The position numbers and the translations under genes were made by a program. Below the pieces are notes generated by a model. The model was not told where the DNA came from. It searched no databases and saw nothing but the letters and a program-made list of their open reading frames with translations. Below, piece after piece: positions 60,150 to 64,000 of a stretch of DNA of 64,000 bases (position 1 is its first letter; each line of letters opens with the position of its first letter). This DNA comes from PALSA-350 sp963826875. Its GTDB lineage: Bacteria > Acidobacteriota > Terriglobia > Terriglobales > Acidobacteriaceae. The stretch spans positions 434,001 to 498,000 of the forward strand of contig CAWGYP010000023.1 in the NCBI GenBank assembly GCA_963826875.1. The letters are read 5' to 3'.

Positions 60150-61011
60150 ACACCACTACCGTGCTTATACCGGCAAACTTACTCCGGTATGGACTCGAAT
60201 CTTCGTGCTCGCACGTTACGGTTACGCAGAAGCCTGGTCATCAAGGATCACGGTCGGCATGTTCACGCTTTTCATGTTGCCTTGCCTGGTTTTTTTATTT
60301 GGAATCTATTTTGCGAATAACCCGCTGGCAAGACAGCTGCTCAATTTGCGTAACCCGAATATTTTAGCGATTAATGGCGGATTCTTTCTCAACGTTCTCG
60401 CGGTGCAATCGATTCCGGCGCTGATCCTGGCATCCTGGATCGCGCCCCGCCTGATCACCTTTGATCTTGCGGACGACGCGCTGCCGATCCTGCTCAGTCA
60501 CCCTATCTCGCGCTTCGGCTATGTTTTTGGCAAGTGGATTGCGCTGTTCGCGTCCCTCTCCCTGGTGACCTGGATTCCAGCTCTTCTGCTCTTTGCTTAT
60601 CAAGGCTATTCCTCGCCACAACCCTGGGCGCTTAGCCATCTCCCCGTCGCCGGCGGCGTGGTGGCAGGAGCAGTGATCTGGATTGCCTTCCTCTCCCTTC
60701 TTGGCCTGGCTCTCTCTTCCTGGGTGAAGTGGAGGGTGGTGGCTACCGGTGTGATCATTGCATCCATCCTTGTGCCCGCGGGCGTGGGCGGCATTGTGAG
60801 CGCAGTCTTACGCACGAAGTGGGGCTTGCTGCTCAACTTCCCATTCATGATGTCAGTCCTTTGGCAGCGATTGCTCGGTGTCCCGGACCCATTCCGCTCG
60901 AAGGCGCACTTGCCGACTGCGGCGATTACGGCGATGTTCACGCTTGCCTGCTTGCTCTGTGTGGCTATGCTGTTTGTACGCATCCGTGCTCGCGAGGTGG
61001 TCCGGGGATGA
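60136..61011 (+). CDS. ABC transporter permease
   Basis: A 291-residue membrane protein with six hydrophobic segments (TLFMLPCLVFLFGIYFA, SIPALILASWIAPRLI, WIALFASLSLVTWIPALLLF, IWIAFLSLLGLALSSWV, GVIIASILVPAGVGGIV, ITAMFTLACLLCVAMLFV). It is the ABC-2-like partner of the preceding ATPase, whose gene it overlaps by 14 bp. The next ATPase gene overlaps its stop as ATGA. The substrate is unknown. Confidence 0.85.
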   Translation: MSVYKHHYRAYTGKLTPVWTRIFVLARYGYAEAWSSRITVGMFTLFMLPCLVFLFGIYFANNPLARQLLNLRNPNILAINGGFFLNVLAVQSIPALILASWIAPRLITFDLADDALPILLSHPISRFGYVFGKWIALFASLSLVTWIPALLLFAYQGYSSPQPWALSHLPVAGGVVAGAVIWIAFLSLLGLALSSWVKWRVVATGVIIASILVPAGVGGIVSAVLRTKWGLLLNFPFMMSVLWQRLLGVPDPFRSKAHLPTAAITAMFTLACLLCVAMLFVRIRAREVVRG

Positions 61012-61949
61012 AGGATCGGATCATTTTCGAAAATGTATCCAAGTTTTACGGCGAAGTTCTGGGCGTGAATCGAATTTCGCTGACGATTCCTCCCGGAATC
61101 ACAACCCTGGTCGGACCGAATGGATCCGGCAAGACCACGCTGATGAACCTCATGACAGGATTGGTTCAGCCATCAGGCGGACACATTTCGGTCATGGGAC
61201 TTTCCCCAGGCAACGCAATTGAGTTCTTTCGCACCGTCGGCTACTGCACTCAGTTCGATTCCTTCCCCCGCGGAATTACCGGATGGCAGTTTATCTTCGA
61301 CAGCCTGATGCTCCACGGGATGAGTAAGAACGAGGCCACCAGGCTGACTCGCGAGTCTCTCGAAAGGGTACAACTTGGCGATGCAGCGGGCCGGCGAATT
61401 GCGGGCTACAGCAAAGGCATGCGGCAGAAGACTCGATTGGCCCAGGCGATTGCCCATCATCCCAGAGTTCTGGTTCTCGATGAACCTCTGAACGGGTTGG
61501 ACCCTATGGCCCGCGCGGAATCGATCGCGCTCTTTGAAGAGCTTGGCCGGCAGGGAATGCATTTGTTGATCTCCAGCCACATTCTTGACGAGGTTGACCG
61601 TATCTCCGACCGCGTCGTCCTGATCACTGGTGGATACCTGATTGCTGAGGGAAATATCCATGAGGTAAGGCAGGAGGTGCGGGAAAGGCCGATGCAGGTT
61701 CTGATCCGTTGCGACCACCCGGAGTTGTTGGCGTCGAAGATGTTTGCCATCAATCATTGCGTCGAAGCCAGAATGCATGCGGACGGAAGGGGCGTATTCC
61801 TGCGCACCGGGGATATCGACCAGTTCTACTCCACCCTCAACGGGATCGCGGCGGAGGGGCTGGTCAAGATCGAGGCGGTCGCGCCGGCCGACGATGATGC
61901 CAATGCCATCTATCAATATCTGATCGGCCCGGACGGGAGTGCGCTGTGA
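61008..61949 (+). CDS. ABC transporter ATP-binding protein
   Basis: A 313-residue ATPase with Walker A GPNGSGKTT, signature YSKGMRQK, Walker B VLVLDEPLNGLD and the switch His in ISSHILDEV. A C-terminal extension of about 80 residues (from about 225) may bind the permease or a ligand. It starts at an ATG overlapping the permease stop. It pairs with the frameshifted permease after it. Confidence 0.93.
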   Translation: MKDRIIFENVSKFYGEVLGVNRISLTIPPGITTLVGPNGSGKTTLMNLMTGLVQPSGGHISVMGLSPGNAIEFFRTVGYCTQFDSFPRGITGWQFIFDSLMLHGMSKNEATRLTRESLERVQLGDAAGRRIAGYSKGMRQKTRLAQAIAHHPRVLVLDEPLNGLDPMARAESIALFEELGRQGMHLLISSHILDEVDRISDRVVLITGGYLIAEGNIHEVRQEVRERPMQVLIRCDHPELLASKMFAINHCVEARMHADGRGVFLRTGDIDQFYSTLNGIAAEGLVKIEAVAPADDDANAIYQYLIGPDGSAL

Positions 61950-62813
61950 TGCGACCGACAATTGCCAACCTTCGAAACGATTTCACGCAACAGCCATGGG
62001 GCCTCTGGTGGGTACAGACGTGGCGCCTGACTCGTATGGAAGTGAGAAGAAACCTCTTCTCCTGGAGAGCGAGCTGGATTTATTTTCTTGCCTTCATTCC
62101 GGCGTTGATCATCCTGACTCATTTGTTGATGGATTCGCATCCTCCGTCCGCGATGAGCGAAGACACCCAGCATACTGGCAGGGATCGTCCAGTTCTATTA
62201 CATCCGCCTGGCGGTTTTCTTCGGCTGCCTGGGTATCTTTTCGCGGCTGATTCGTGGGGAGATGATCGAGCGCAGCCTACACTTCTACCTTCTCTCTCCG
62301 GTAAGGCGGGAGCTCCTGCTGCTGGGCAAGTTTGCAGCCGGATCGATCAGTGCCCTGCTATTGTTTGGCGCGGCAATCACTGCTAATTTCGTTCTCATTT
62401 ACGTCGGCTTCGGCGCAGCCGGACGTGATTATGTCTTCCATGGTCCTGGCCTTGGCCAGTGGGAGTCTTATCTGGCAATCATCGTCCTCGCCTGTCTTGG
62501 ATATGGGGCGATCTTTCTTCTGTTGAGCATGATGTTCAGAAATCCAACCCCGGCCGCGTTGCTCGTCTGGGGGTGGGAAGCAATCAACCCTATTCTGCCT
62601 TCCCTATTGCAGAGATTCAGCGTCGTGTTCTATCTGCACCATCTGATGCCGGTCAGCGTCGCCGCTGAAGGCCTTTTCGCCCTTCTTACCGTGCAGACCG
62701 AGCCCGTATCCGGCCGGGCTTCCACGCTAGGTTTGCTGCTGCTGATCGTGGTCGTGCTGTTCTACTCCTGCTATCGCATGCGTACGCTCGAGATTCGATA
62801 CACGACTGAATAG
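61949..62813 (+). pseudogene. ABC transporter permease, frameshifted
   Basis: The first frame runs from the ATG at 61949 through WRLTRMEVRRNLFSWRASW and a TM helix to AMSED, then loses sense near 62162. In another frame the same DNA continues as TPSILAGIVQFYYIRLAVFF and RGEMIERSLHFYLLSPVRRE with further TM helices (LAIIVLACLGYGAIFLLLSM) to the stop at 62813. One extra base near 62160 (or a 2-base loss) explains it. It is the permease partner of the ATPase before it, overlapping by one base. Assembly error or decay cannot be told apart here. Confidence 0.8.
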
Positions 62814-62860
62814 TCAAAGAGCGGTAGACGGATTGATGACTCCATAAATTATCCGCCCTC

Positions 62861-63991
62861 CTATCGATGGCCGGCGATAGGCAGGACGCGCTGGATCAAT
62901 TCGTCGATAAATTTCTGCTTCTCCTCGAAAAATGGGAAATGGCCAGAGTGTTCAAACCAGATCAGCTCCTTCTGCGGAGCCGTCATCGCTTCGTTGTATT
63001 GCTGAACCAGGAGCGGACGGCAATAGGGGTCTTGTGTTCCTTCAAAGAAGAAGACTGGCACCTGGTACGCGCCCTTCCATTGAGTGAGATCGACAGTCGT
63101 TACCTGGGGAAGCATCGTCTCAAGGGAAAGACTCTGGCCGCGGATAAAACCGGCGTCGTCCGCAAGAGAGTAATCAGGGGAGGACACCAGATCGGTGAGA
63201 ATTCTCCTGACATTCGTGAATCCCAATGGACTCGGAGGCAGCCCGAGTAATTCCCCTTCCCAGTGCCGCTCGATCCGCGACTGGCTCGCATCCGGTTTTG
63301 ACCGAGGGTACGGGTCAAGCCTCTCCAGCTCCTGGATTGCCTGTCCATTGTGGCGCTCATGTGCTCGCTGCAGAGCGTCCTGGTACGCTACCTGGTCGTT
63401 CTGCTCCATATTGATGACCTGGCCGGTGCCCACGTAGGCGTACATGACTTCGGGATGCTCTTGTGCCAACCAGAGGCCGAGGACACTTCCCCACGAATGC
63501 CCCAGAACAAAGATCTTCCTCCTCTTGAAACGAGCGCGCAGATAATTCGCCACCTCTAGTGTGTCCTGTTGCATTTGCGGAATCGTCATGCTTCTGCGCT
63601 GGACTTCTCTGTCATTCGAGGCGTAGGTCTTCCCTGCTCCGCGCTGATCCCACTGAACCACGGTGAAGTATTGTTCCCAGGGACCCTGGAAGGAGCCCGC
63701 CAGAGGAATAAAAGCAATGCCGGGACCTCCGTGGATAAACAGAAGTATGGGATTGTTGACATCCTGGCCCCGTACCTGAATCCATTGATCAATCCCGCCG
63801 ATTCGCACCCGCTCGAGGCTGTCGATGCCTTTGGGTGATGTGATGGCGCGCGCTCCAGCTACCTTGTGTTGGAGATATTTCCTATACAACAAGGCGGACG
63901 AGACCACCACAATAACCAGGCAAACGATTGCCATCGCGACATACTTTATGATTTTTTTGATCACTCTCGATTGATACGCGGAGCCATGCAT
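62861..63991 (-). CDS. membrane-anchored proline-iminopeptidase-like alpha/beta hydrolase
   Basis: A 376-residue protein. A single N-terminal TM helix (YVAMAIVCLVIVVVSSALLY, about 17-36) anchors an alpha/beta-hydrolase domain of the S33 proline iminopeptidase family: HGGPG oxyanion motif, VQWDQRGAGKT, nucleophile GHSWGS, Asp in EGTQDPYC and His in EHSGHFPFF. It should release N-terminal residues from small peptides, or hydrolyse related amides, at the membrane. The gene is convergent with the ABC operon. Its promoter is cut off by the window end. Confidence 0.9.
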   Translation of the reverse strand: MHGSAYQSRVIKKIIKYVAMAIVCLVIVVVSSALLYRKYLQHKVAGARAITSPKGIDSLERVRIGGIDQWIQVRGQDVNNPILLFIHGGPGIAFIPLAGSFQGPWEQYFTVVQWDQRGAGKTYASNDREVQRRSMTIPQMQQDTLEVANYLRARFKRRKIFVLGHSWGSVLGLWLAQEHPEVMYAYVGTGQVINMEQNDQVAYQDALQRAHERHNGQAIQELERLDPYPRSKPDASQSRIERHWEGELLGLPPSPLGFTNVRRILTDLVSSPDYSLADDAGFIRGQSLSLETMLPQVTTVDLTQWKGAYQVPVFFFEGTQDPYCRPLLVQQYNEAMTAPQKELIWFEHSGHFPFFEEKQKFIDELIQRVLPIAGHR

Positions 63992-64000
63992 ATTGGTTCC

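Overview
The window looks like a chromosomal stretch of a soil Acidobacteriota (class Terriglobia or close relatives). The basis is its family content rather than any marker gene: several very large ABC permeases of the acidobacterial ADOP/FtsX-MacB type with PadR repressors, membrane-anchored winged-helix proteins with TPR or TolB-like domains, many small secreted proteins of unknown function, and a 'TGTCATCCCGAGCGCAGCC'-type inverted repeat that I associate with this group. I see no rRNA, tRNA, CRISPR array, phage genes or transposase.

Layout. 1-8.3 kb: an SDR/alpha-beta hydrolase pair that both lack textbook catalytic residues, egtB, a GAF-AAA sigma-54 activator, and divergently an ECF42-type sigma factor with its DGPF (YCII) partner and a hydrolase. 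8.4-14.6 kb: a secreted TonB-C-like protein, a large palindromic repeat, an orphan ADOP permease, a SAP-like protein and a DHFR/RibD-like reductase. 14.6-22 kb: two successive divergent pairs, each a membrane winged-helix sensor facing a secreted retropepsin-like protease. 22-29 kb: a GH18 chitinase-like protein, a mazEF toxin-antitoxin pair with a clear operator, and an intact PadR-ADOP pair. 29-36 kb: small secreted proteins separated by copies of a hairpin repeat family, and a truncated PadR. 36-43 kb: a receiver/HATPase protein, an ABC-2 exporter and an FtsX permease. 43.7-50 kb: a lectin-like secreted protein, a LytS/LytTR two-component pair, a DinB protein, a YVTN propeller and a GH39-like lipoprotein. 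50-55.8 kb: a patatin phospholipase plus SLOG-domain protein, divergent from a TIR protein, then a haem/HAMP membrane protein, PadR with a collapsed ADOP remnant, an AraC regulator and a VOC protein. 56-63 kb: an ECF sigma factor, a zinc-finger/FecR membrane protein and two ABC ATPase/permease pairs in one operon. The window ends with a membrane-anchored proline-iminopeptidase-like hydrolase.

The strongest candidate for an undescribed system is the TIR / SLOG / patatin locus (50161-52934). It has the parts of a Thoeris-like signalling defence (a TIR that could make a nucleotide signal, a SLOG domain that could bind it, a lipase that could kill), but the sensor and effector are separate proteins. 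Other notable points are the duplicated sensor-protease module, the hairpin repeats with compensatory base changes, the graded decay of PadR-ADOP modules, and two apparent frameshifts within the sigma/ABC operon.
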